Positions 1 to 10,148 of a stretch of 64,000 nt of DNA are shown here, piece after piece. This stretch comes from Cryptomeria japonica (lineage: Eukaryota; Streptophyta; Pinopsida; Cupressales; Cupressaceae), in NCBI RefSeq assembly GCF_030272615.1, contig NC_081412.1, forward strand, positions 545,090,370 through 545,154,369. The letters are read 5' to 3'. Position numbers and translations under genes: made by a program. Numbering within the stretch: position 1 is the stretch's first letter; every line of letters starts with the position of its first letter. Below the pieces are notes generated by a model. The model ran no database searches and was not told the DNA's origin. It saw nothing but the letters and a program-made list of their open reading frames with translations.

Positions 1-588
1 AAAGTATAAAATTCTAACAAAGGAGTGTCGTCAGATGCACAGCATCCTTGTCGGGTGTTTCATTAGTGGTTGTCGGAAATCCGATGATGAGAGATGATGT
101 GGGTCGAACGGATTTGTCATCGGTGCATGAAAGCATTGAACGAGTTCTACTTTAAAAAATTATATGAAACATTTTTAATTTATTTGATTCAGTGTTATTT
201 GCAAAAAATGATTATCAATGATGTTTCCTTTCTTCAAGAATTGTCTAGGACCTTTCTGTCAGATAATATGTAACATCGAATGACTAAATTTTTTCTTTAC
301 AATTGCTTATTTAATTTAAGTATTATCTCAGTGTGAATTAAAATTTATATATGTACGGAAGCAAAACATACAAGTTGAAGAGTTTCTTGCATGCAAATTT
401 CCTAAAAGAAAGCAAGCAAGCATTATCTTGAATGACATGGAAACAAGCTCATCTGTTGCCTAGAAGAGAGCAATTGGAGAATGGTAGAGGAAAGTGTTTA
501 AGGGTGATAAATAGATAGATAGTATGCAATACAAACAAACAATGTCTGGAGTGTCTGATGTGACATCTCTAATTTATGTTCGGAGGGT

Positions 589-1200
589 CTAACTGGTTTT
601 GGAGTTCCTGTGAAACCTATTGGGCCATGCTTGGAGGAAATCAATGTGTTCATGCAAGGAGCACCTTTTTTCTATTATGAGAATGATACTTTTGCACCTA
701 GGGATATTTGGAAGTCAATATCCAAAAATTTCTATAGTGTGGAACAAGAGTTGGCAGACTCGAAGTATAATTGTTAGCTTTCAGAAGACCAAGAGGTTAT
801 ATACACAATCTCCCAATAGAAGAGCGACCACAAGAATTACCTCTCCCCCCCATGACTATTCAGGAAGCACTTCCTCAAACAAAGGACTATTGGCCTCCAT
901 GGGATCAAAGAGAAAAATTAAAGCATAGACTCTAGACGATGTGGTGGTGTCCTCTGTGAAGAACTCTACACTATAATTGAAAATTCATGAGGGAAACTGC
1001 AAGATAGTGAAGAGAAATACAATCTTGAAAAGTGGGAAGAATGGATCTTGGTTTGGGTGGGGCCAAGTCAGGTGGCTCCTCTAGAGATTGACGAGATAGA
1101 AATCATATTAGGATTTGAAAAAGATCACACTCGTGGAACTTCGTGTGCGAGTGATTGATTGCGGTGTTTGGGTAATGCATTCCAAATAGATATTGTTGCA
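589..1200 (+). pseudogene. DRM: DRM-type DNA methyltransferase fragment, left arm
   Basis: Plant DRM enzymes are de novo cytosine methyltransferases that act in RNA-directed DNA methylation in the nucleus. Translated pieces here match the first half of their rearranged catalytic domain in order: GFGVPVKPIGP, then APFFYYENDTFAPRDIW, then SISKNFYSVEQEL and DSKY, then RGYIHNLPIEER, PLPPMTIQEALPQTK and YWPPWDQREKL, then LVWVGPSQVAPLE, ILGFEKDHTRG and LGNAFQIDIVA (motif X). The match stops right before the SAM-binding motif I, so the catalytic PC motif is absent. The pieces fall in different frames with in-frame stops (one near 775), so no enzyme can be made. No introns are visible over about 190 codons. 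The family assignment is firm from the order of motifs; DRM2 versus DRM3 is not resolved. Confidence 0.85.
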
Positions 1201-1227
1201 TTACAAATGGGTAATGTCTTGATGGCA

Positions 1228-1861
1228 TGCAACTGTATCTATTTGGAATGCAACTGTATCTGTTTGGAATGCATTACCCAAACGCCGCAATCGATCACTC
1301 GCACACGAAGTTCCACGAGTGTGATCTTTTTCAAATCCTAATATGATTTCTATCTCGTCAACCTCTAGAGGAGCCACCTGACTTGGCCCCACCCAAACCA
1401 AGATCCATTCTTCCCACTTTTCAAGATTGTATTTCTCTTCACTATCTTGCAGTTTCCCTCGTGAATTTTCAATTATAGTGTAGAGTTCTTCACAGAGGAC
1501 ACCACCACATCGTCTAGAGTCTATGCTTTAATTTTTTTTCTTTGATCCCATGGAGGCCAATAGTCCTTTGTTTGAGGAAGTTCTTCCTAAATAGTCATGG
1601 GGGGGAGAGGTAATTCTTGAAATCACTCTTCTATTGGGAGATAGTGTACATAACCTCTTGGTCTTCTGAAAGCTGACAATTATACTTCGAGTCCACCAAC
1701 TCTTGTTCCACACTATAGAAATTTTTGGATATTGACTTCCAAATATCCCTAGGTGCAAAAGTATCATTCTCATAATAGAAAAAAGGTGCTCCTTGCATGA
1801 ACACATTGATTTCCTCCAAGCGTGGCCCAATAGGTTTCACAGGAACTCCAAAACCAGTTAG
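1228..1861 (-). pseudogene. DRM: DRM-type DNA methyltransferase fragment, right arm
   Basis: This is the inverted second copy of the same methyltransferase fragment, read on the minus strand from 1861 down to 1228. It keeps APFFYYENDTFAPRDIW, NFYSVEQELVDSKY, VWVGPSQVAPLEVDEI, ILGFEKDHTRG and LGNAFQTDTVAFQ, which is closer to the family motif X (GNSFQVDTVAYH) than the left copy. It too is frame-disrupted and ends at motif X. A 21-bp tandem duplication (1229-1249 and 1250-1270) sits at its axis-proximal end and is absent from the left arm. The two copies converge tail to tail, so read-through from either side gives sense and antisense DRM sequence in one RNA. Not a functional enzyme. Confidence 0.85.
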
Positions 1862-2352
1862 ACCCTCCGAACATAATTTAGAGACGTCACATCAAACACT
1901 CCAGACATTGTTTGTTTGTATTGCATACTATCTATCTATTTATCACCCTTAAACACTTTCCTCTGCCATTCTCCAATTGCTCTCTTCTAGGCAGCTGATG
2001 AGCTTGTTTCCATGTCATTCAAGATAATGCATGCTTGCTTTCTTTTAGGAAATTTGCTTGCACATGACTCTTGAACTTGTATGTTCTTCTTTCGTACAGA
2101 TATAAATTTTAATTCACGCTCAGATAATAATTAAATAAAATAAGCATTTGTAATGAAAAGATTTAGTCATTCAATGTTACATATTATCTGACAGAAAGGT
2201 CCTAGACAATTCTTGGAGAAAGGAAACATCATTGATAATCATTTTTTGCTAATAACACTAAATCAAATAAATAAAAAATGTTTCATGTAATTTTTAAAAG
2301 TAGAACTCGTTCAATGCTTTCATGCACCGACGGCAAAGCCATCTGACCCACA

Positions 2353-2787
2353 CCATTATGCATAATAGAACAAATCAATATAATAGGCTATTATAAAGAA
2401 TATATACAAAAATATGAAAGAACATTAAATTACCATTACAAACCCATAAACCATTAAATAGTGAAAATAGATATAAATTTGTAAATGTCTCCCTATAAAC
2501 ACCACAACCATAACCAAAACAAAAAAAATTCTTACCCGCAAAAACTTAGCTGGTGAGTTGCAAGTCTACAACATCTCTCAGATGATCAAACCATTTCTTA
2601 ATTTTGTTCTTCTGGTTAGTCAATGGATTTAGTTGCATGTTCAAGTTTACTATTTGAAGCCTTCTGTTTCCCTATATTTGAGACATAATAAAATTCTTGT
2701 GAGTAGGAAATTGATTCAGGAGTTACGTGTGAAGAATTTGGCAAAGTAAATGATGACAATCAAACTCAAATTTTATCTGTCTTGATT
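2353..2787. other. AT-rich spacer, no gene seen
   Basis: No coding pattern, RNA gene or repeat was recognised between the DRM hairpin and the next fold-back repeat. Confidence 0.5.
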
Positions 2788-2995
2788 AAAGACTTTTATC
2801 GTGATGGCATTAAATTAAAGTTCTTTCTCTGTTTTTTGGTGATCTCTAGAGTAGAGGTTGCTTTGCATCAACCTGGGATACATTTAACTTGTGTTGTATC
2901 TGCGGAAATATGTATCCTAGGATGATGCAATGCAACCTCTGCTCCACCAATACCAAATAGAAGAGAAAGTACTTTAATTTAAAGCCATCACAATA
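2788..2995. repeat. Fold-back repeat with ~85-bp arms
   Basis: About 2788-2882 pairs with about 2911-2995 in inverted orientation (GTGATGGC..TTAAATTAAAG at the outer ends, TAGGATACA-type sequence at the inner ends) around a loop of about 28 bp. It looks like a decayed fold-back or MITE-type element. No clear target-site duplication was seen. Confidence 0.7.
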
Positions 2996-3326
2996 AAATG
3001 CTTTCAAGACATATATTAGGTATAAAAGGAAGCCTACCCTGTCATTTGAAGGGGTTTACCTACAATTCAAGTGATCTCTTAATTATAAAATCAATTCAAT
3101 TCCAAGTGAACATGCAATCAAGCATTCATCAAGAATTGAAGGAGAAATCAAGTTAATAAAGATATTTAATAAAGATATCATCTTTTAAATTAAGAAATGG
3201 GCAGGAGATTAAGAATACAAACCTTCCATATTGCACACTTCAAGGTATATTAAAATCAGTTTAAAGTGTATTCATTTAGGGACCTTTCATAAAATATTCT
3301 CAACTTACATATCATAAAAGGATTTG

Positions 3327-3480
3327 CTCCACCAATACCAAATAGAAGAGAAAGTACTTTAATTTAAAGCCATCGGGATAAAATGCTTTCAAGACATATA
3401 AAATCAAGTGATCTCTTAGTTATAAAATCAATTCAATTCCAAGTGAACAGGAAATCAAGCATTGAAGGAGAATTCAAGTT
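3327..3480. repeat. Partial direct copy of 2940-3155
   Basis: GCTCCACCAATACCAAATAG and about 30 bp after it occur at 2940 and again at 3327. A second shared block beginning TCAAGTGATCTCTTA occurs at 3068 and 3404. The second copy is internally shorter, so one arm of the fold-back plus its flank was duplicated and then trimmed. Confidence 0.75.
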
Positions 3481-3519
3481 GGTGCAGGTGAATTTGGAAG
3501 ACAAAAGGACTCAATGAAG

Positions 3520-3790
3520 CCATTAAAGACTTTTAAAGGTCTTAGGAGTGAAGAGCCAATCAATTATGCACACAATGAAGCCATTAAAGACAATCACCAT
3601 TAGCATAGATTGCAGGATATGCACAAGATGTGTTTGAAATGGATTTAGAAACTTCCAACCAAATGTGATTAGTGAGTATAGATGTTGTAGTGCAACTGCC
3701 CAGGTACACATGCATGCAAAATATGTAAGCTTAGATAAGGCACATGAACTATTTGACATAATGCCTCAAAGATCACCCAATATCCAATGA
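3520..3790 (+). pseudogene. PPR-protein relic
   Basis: At 3704-3771 the plus strand reads VHMHAKYVSLDKAHELFDIM followed by PQRSPN. This matches the junction typical of plant pentatricopeptide repeat proteins (DMYAKCGSLDKARELFDKMPQRD). PPR proteins are organelle RNA-binding proteins made of ~35-residue helical repeats. Upstream, NGFR and PNVI-like words appear in other frames. The stretch is short, frame-broken and has a stop soon after, so this is a relic of perhaps two repeats and not a gene. The call rests on one good motif. Confidence 0.5.
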
Positions 3791-6700
3791 TGGTTGGGAG
3801 AAAGAAAACATCAATTTTTTCATAATCTTAAATATTTCTTTATTCATCACTATAAATCTATTATGAATATAGTCTCAATATTGCAGAAATTTATTCTATT
3901 ATGAATGCAATATTTAGGGATGTAATCTTTATATTTTTTTTTAAATTAGGAAAAGGTTCTAATACAATCCCCAACTAATTAATCTACAGAAAGATACCAC
4001 TAAAGAAAGAAATTCAATCCTCACCACTATGGTCTTGAAGGCTTTTAAGACACTTGGATTCCTATTTTGGCCCGCTTTTCCTTGACCCTATGTTAAGATA
4101 GTAAACTAGTTTGAGAGAATCCATTGGGTGGGAAATTGTGTATGGTTGCAATTATTTTCATGCATGGAAAGTGATTTAAAGTTTGGACCAATAGAGGATA
4201 AGTATTTCTTGAACCTTCAAGGACATGTGTAGAGCACTGCATGGATGTTTCTCCATTATTGAACTCTTTGAATATGTAAGTAAATTATTTTTGCTTGATG
4301 ACATAGTAAGTGTGGTATTTGTCTTTTCGATATGTTGTGGATAATATTAATCAAATATGGAATTTTTTTGATGCTATATACACTATGTTTTGGATTGAAT
4401 TTAGGTAAGCGAAGAGGTAATGGAAGAATAAAAGAGGTACACAAAGGAAGAAGAGTGAAATAGGTGGTTTGGGATGGAGGTTACAAGTATATATGATAAT
4501 TCGTATGGATAATTTGTTGTCTATAAAGAGGCAAATAAGCTATCACAACTTCAACATGAATGAATGCCTCATCTACAAAAGTAAAAGGTACCTCTAATGG
4601 TTTCAAAATTTGTCAAAATAGTTATGATATACCAAATAATCAAGTGGAATATCCTTTAGGTAATTAATATTATCTTCAAACTATTTATTTTGATTTTCAT
4701 CATATCCTTTCCATGTGAATTTCCCTTGGTTTTAGTCCCATTTTTTCTTTATTTTATATATATTCAAAACAAAATTTATAGATGCCTCTACTTGTCTCAC
4801 CACTCATTAATTGTTTGGGATTTTCATTCCATTCACCAAGGTTGGCATCTATTCTAAGACTTTGTGTCATGGCCAAGCTAAATTATTTGCCTCTAGTTTC
4901 TCTCCAATCTAGTCACCTAGTAGCATGTGAAATCTATCTCTTCCTAATTATTATTCTCTCCATCTTGTTAATGACCATTTCATTAATGAATCTTTCCTCA
5001 TAATTTTGGATAAGTGAGACAATGTTAGCTCAAGGAATCTTTTCAATCCTCTTTCAAGATTCTTTCCCAAGTAATAATCTTGCATATTGGAAAATAAATT
5101 ACGCTTCTATTTTTCCAAGCTACTCTTCCTTATAATGTTTAGAATTATTCTAAAGTGCTCATTGTGACTCATGTTTACTACTCTTCCTATTAGTCTCATT
5201 CCAATATCTCCTACAAAAATATGGAATGATTACATTTATATTTTATTTGTGTCTCCTAAATATCCACAAAATTTGGAACAATAATACAATTTTTCAATAA
5301 TACTATGAGCATCACTTTGATGAAATGAGTACTAAGTGATCCATTCTTATGAGGGGTTCATGTAAACTACTCATGAGAATGGGTCAGCTTGACTCTAAAA
5401 CTATGCAAGTGAATCTTGATATAAATATCTTAGTATGAAAGTCTTGTGAAAACACTCATTCTTCTAGCATTGAAAGTTTTGAGAGAGTTATTAAGGGGAT
5501 TCTCATGTGTATAGATTCAATGTATAAGTTCAAGACAGATTTTGAGGTGATATTTCTTTCCTTTTGCTACATCTATCTTTAAATTGGATGTTCTTTTGCC
5601 TTCATGGTAGGGAGTAAGTAATTTTTATGCGGGTTCCTTTTTTCATTTTTGGATTATTAAGGAAAACATAGTTTGTGAAGAGGAGGTTTTGCTTGTTATC
5701 TTATAAAAAAATTGGGTATTAGCTATTATAATAAATGATAGACAAAACAATGTCCTCTAAGGCTGTTGAAAATAAATATCTATATGATGGATTCTCTTCC
5801 CAATTTATCTTCAAAGTTATTTAGTAAATATTTGGGAAACCAAAATAGGGTATGTTGATTTGCAAAGGAAGAACTAAATCTCCTAAGCTTGTTCCAACAA
5901 CCATAAAATTTTATGATTGGGATGCAAGGGAGATTAGTGGATTTGATGGGTTGGCTTTGGCTAGATTCACCTAAGACAATTGATGATTTATTAGGCATTG
6001 TTGCGTCGATGCATTGTTAAGGTTATTATGGTTGATTATCAAATCTAGTGGGATTCAAATATAGAGGCATGTTTAAGCTAATTCTTATCATTGGTTGGTT
6101 AATAAAAATATGGTTTCAAGATTGATGCACAAACATATTAGAAGGGCACTTTTATGATGTATGTGCAATAATCACATTATTAAGAAAAATAATAGGTAAT
6201 CTATAGGCAAGAATACTCCATATATAGATATTCTATATGAGGGACATGACTAATTCCACAAACTATAAGATTGACTAGGCTTTTCTCATTAGTGGAATCA
6301 TATAATAGCTAGTGTGTATTGTTGGCTAGATGCATGAATTTGTAGTTTCCATACAACTAAGAAATGATAATGTTTCTAAGTACAAACCAAGTGGGAACTA
6401 TGGACCCACTAATCTTATTTGTAACCACTCGCCACGACTATATTATGATAACTCTCTTATTGATAATAGAGAGTATCTAATACATTTATTAAGACCCTGA
6501 TTATGGTCATGGTAGACCACACAAAGAATGACTTCCATAGGAGGCTAAGAAGGTGATCCATGAACAAGAGTTTGTTTCATTCAATCCTTAACAAGCATGA
6601 CAAATAACCGAAGAGTACTCATACTCAAACTTCTACACCCATTTTCCAAATTTAGAGATAGGTTAATCTGGGCAGGGAGAGCTTGATCGCCATTGAGTGA

Positions 6701-7214
6701 GGATGCCAAGAATATCTTTGATATAGATAAAAAAAAATGGGATTAAACTAGGGCTCAAGGACCCATCTACACAATAGCAATCATATGACAAGAGTAACCA
6801 CTGCCATGAGATATGAAACTTAAAACAATGTGACAAAGATATTACTATGTATAACTTGAGAGCATTCAGAATTATACCCTTATTTGATCCAAGGGGTTAT
6901 ATGGAGGGGAAGATAGTGAGAAAGTATGTTTATGTGACTAATTTAGAGATTTTTTTGGAAAATTTTACCAAAAAATCTCAATTTAGAGAAAGTGATTATT
7001 GTACTACCTTACTTTGTTTTGTCTTAGCTTGAAAAAAAAAGTTTAGTTTAGATTATTTTCCTATAAAGCAAAATGCTCTAACAATATTGTTATCAAACGC
7101 AAATATTTAGAAGCTATTCCATATGATATTCTTGATAAAACCATTTCTTTTATAGAATCTAGAAAGGTAAATATTTTAAGATTTGACTATGGAGATAGCC
7201 ACCCAAGATCTAGA
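3791..7214. other. AT-rich region, no gene recognised
   Basis: Only short reading frames with no recognisable motif are present. It is probably old decayed repeat sequence. One small hairpin is listed separately. Confidence 0.5.
5341..5382. repeat. Short hairpin, 13-bp arms
   Basis: CCATTCTTATGAG (5341-5353) pairs with CTCATGAGAATGG (5370-5382) with one mismatch across a 16-base loop. It may be chance or a decayed fold-back tip. Confidence 0.4.
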
Positions 7215-7510
7215 GGTCTAATGGAACGCACAACAAAATGAGAAGATCAATATGACACAAATAAACTATATTCCTATCAATGAATGCAAGTTTACAATAT
7301 GAATGAATGAGATTATAAATAGAACCCCTTGATTATATAGGTCAAGATGAGACATGTAGGATATCATAAGATTATGAAAGTATCTTAATCTTATGATATG
7401 AGACATAAAGTGATAAGTATCCTATGTACACCTTAAGTAAACTTAAATGATAAGGCATAAAAATGACCTAATAGTGGAAGTAGCTAGGTAATATCCCTAT
7501 TACACCAACA
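7215..7510 (-). mobile_element. Solo-LTR relic related to the 8.7-kb element
   Basis: The order of landmarks copies the LTR at 8763-9259: AAACTATATTCcTATCAAT, a central TATATAGG-CAAG block, CCTTAAGTAAACTTAA, and the terminal TACACCAACA. It is much more diverged, its start cannot be fixed, and no internal domain lies beside it. It is read as an old, broken fossil of the same LTR family. Confidence 0.45.
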
Positions 7511-8757
7511 ATTATTGCTACTTGTTCTTTGATTCATCTCATGGATATGGCTCAAATTGAAATAATTCATTTCATCAATCAGAACAAATATATTCAAAAT
7601 TTTACTAAGCAATAAAACAAGTCTCATGATCCTTACTTTCCTTAAACTGGCCCCTTTGGTTGCTAGCCCTTTACTCACAAGCATTACTCTCACAAAAAAT
7701 ACAAACTCGTTTTTTTGTAAGTGATCCTTTAATCATCATCATTTTCATGCTCTGAACACACTTACCTTTGCAAGTGCAAGTATCCCAAGCCTCGATCCAA
7801 AACTATAATCTACTATATTTGCAACAAGCTTTGCCACATCACTTCAAATTGCTCTTGTAAGAACACAATTGTTAAATTAGTCTACATGACTAATGCAATA
7901 TCATGGAGGGGTGTAGTAGAAGAAGACATATATCTCTATAAACAATATGACTTTTTTGAATCTGTTCTCAAAGATCAATGATGAAAATAATGAAGATGGG
8001 GTTTTTAGTATGATATATGAATTAACTGAACTACATACTATAAGAATGAATAGGTCTCAAGAAGATCAAGGAAGTAGAGGACAAAGGATCTCCCTATACT
8101 AGTAGCACATTTAGAGGAAGGTAAATCACAATCTTCTTTTAAAACTTTTATAGTGACTCTTCAAGCTAGTACTAGACCTTTCCTAATTTCTTTCAAATTA
8201 GTAAACTAATGAAGATATGACTGTTCTTTAGGGAACATCTAAGAACCAGTAGGAAACACCAACACATATATATCCATATAAATTGAGAAACAACAGCTCA
8301 TCTAGGCTTTCATAGTTATTTCTCAGTTATGGACAGCAATAGTATATGTATAGGTTTAAAGTTTAAACCCTTGGCCGTGGAAGTATTTTGATTTGAAGTT
8401 TAAGCAGTGAGTTGTCCCATATGCATCCCATAGTTGTGGTCTAAAAGGTTACAATGGAATGGTAATGGGAGACACTCACGACAGTATGACCCAATTGCCA
8501 AATTCGTCCAACAAAATAAGGTCATCTATTACTCCACTAGACATGTGATTAAGTTGTAGCATAACAATTATAGGCGACATTCAAGTGTGACTCGATTTAT
8601 AAATATTCAAGAATGTGATCAAAGCATTGTTTTTACTGCATTAAAGTTGGCCTCACCAAGCAAAACCAAATAAGTGCATACAAAATTATCAAATAAACTG
8701 TGTATCACAATGACACACCATCCATGCCATGCCAATATTTTTCAGTTTATGATCACT
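7511..8757. other. AT-rich spacer, no gene recognised
   Basis: No coding pattern or repeat with a partner in the window was found. Confidence 0.45.
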
Positions 8758-8762
8758 ATTTT

Positions 8763-9259
8763 TGTTAGATTTTGCCAAGATCAAGAAGTCAATGAAATGT
8801 ACAAGATAGAGACACAATATAGGACAAGAATAAACTATATTCTCATCAATAGAAAATGATTAACAATCAACTGGATTCAATAGTTGTTACATACAATGTA
8901 GATGAGCTTGCTTATATAGGCAAGGCTAGGGATATGTATGAGCACACAAATATGACATGTGGCTCAATAAGAAACAAGGGTAGGTAGGAAATAGGTGTGG
9001 GTAGGTAGGAGAAATAATATAATATTCCACATGAGGTGGATTACCCACCGAAGGTGGAATTATCACTCCACAATAAGTGGATATGATAGTGTAATAACAA
9101 GATCAACACCATAAAAGGTGGAATTTCTCCTACACACACTATCCCAATGTGGCACAAACACCCAAGTGTCTCATATCCAAACTACTATGAAATGCATTAT
9201 CCTAAGTAAACTTAAGTAAGTATAATAATATCCATGATGAATAATTATTTACACCAACA
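8763..9259 (-). repeat. 3' LTR of the gag-only element
   Basis: 497 bp, ending TGTTAG... and ...ACACCAACA on the plus strand. It matches 13488-13963 closely and has the polypurine tract on its inner side. Confidence 0.93.
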
Positions 9260-9479
9260 CCCCCCCTTAAGTGCAACTTAGGGGAATGCACTTAAGTCTA
9301 CAATGCAACTAAGTAATGCAAGATGGGTCCCAGCTATGAGGCCATGTTAGGTACCCATGAACAAATGCAAATGCATACAAACCAATGCAATGAAATCTCT
9401 CACAAAGTGGGGAAAGAGAGAAAAACCCAATGGGAAAAAACCCTCCCCCAAAAGAGAGATGAAAGCTATACAAAAACTC

Positions 9480-10103
9480 TCAAAGAAGTATGTAAGGAAA
9501 AAAACCCCATGTGAGGAAAAAGTCCCCCCCATATGAGAGAAGCAGAGAAGTCAAACTGTGACCCCCCCTCAATGGAGAATCTGCACCAATGGAAGAAGCT
9601 TGATGTATGAAGAAACTGCTCCACGAACGTCGAACAACATTCCTCCCCTTAGGAAGAAACAAAACCAAAGGTGTATCCATGAAGTCTCCCCAATCATGAA
9701 GGGAAGATGTATGAAGAAAACTCATGATAAAAGGAATCTCTGAAAACTGATCAAGTGTCCCCATGTCGATGCTGAAAGATACCCCCTCCAAAGGTGGTAA
9801 ATTGTGCCACACTGCTAAAAAAGGCACTCCAAGATCTAGTGGAGATGGATGTAGAATATGTCCCAAAGACTCACATGTCTCCTCAAAACATAAAGAGATC
9901 TCCTCCAACTGCTGTACATAAGTATCCACAATCATGTCAACCTCGAAAGAATGATCATGTAGAGAATGAACAAGAGGGTCAGAGTGTGCCCTCGCAACAA
10001 TCGAAGAAGGATCATCTTCATCAAAGAGAAGATGAATGTCATCAATGATGTCTCCCAAATCTGCAATGTAGGATTCCACAAACAAACCTGGAATATCTGT
10101 CAA
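9480..10103 (-). CDS. Accessory reading frame in the LTR element, function unknown
   Basis: A 207-codon open frame lies downstream of gag in the element's own orientation. It is rich in Asp, Ser, Leu and His and has no motif that I recognise. It occupies the place where pol would stand in an autonomous copia element. It could be drifted non-coding sequence that happens to be open, or an element-specific protein. Nothing shows that it is translated. Confidence 0.3.
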   Translation of the reverse strand: MTDIPGLFVESYIADLGDIIDDIHLLFDEDDPSSIVARAHSDPLVHSLHDHSFEVDMIVDTYVQQLEEISLCFEETCESLGHILHPSPLDLGVPFLAVWHNLPPLEGVSFSIDMGTLDQFSEIPFIMSFLHTSSLHDWGDFMDTPLVLFLPKGRNVVRRSWSSFFIHQASSIGADSPLRGGHSLTSLLLSYGGDFFLTWGFFPYILL

Positions 10104-10148
10104 GTAATCATCCCATGAATCTGAAGCTGGAAGACAATGAATATCCTG

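Larger units (their letters stand above)
98..2352. repeat. 1.1-kb near-perfect inverted repeat (DRM hairpin locus)
   Basis: The left arm (about 98-1200) is the reverse complement of the right arm (about 1228-2352), with a spacer of only about 27 bp. Reading the right arm backwards reproduces the left arm base for base over long stretches; identity is about 97% in the part related to a methyltransferase gene. Most differences between the arms are C/T or G/A transitions. Outside the arms the similarity stops. A transcript across the axis would form a long double-stranded RNA. The arms contain the two DRM fragments listed next; about 490 bp at the outer end of each arm is unidentified. Confidence 0.95.

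Noticed and set aside
4782-5003. 73-codon hydrophobic frame as a membrane protein
   Set aside because: T-rich DNA gives hydrophobic translations; no signature or conserved context.
5780-5998. 72-codon minus-strand frame, possibly retroelement related
   Set aside because: No reverse transcriptase or RNase H motif could be confirmed.
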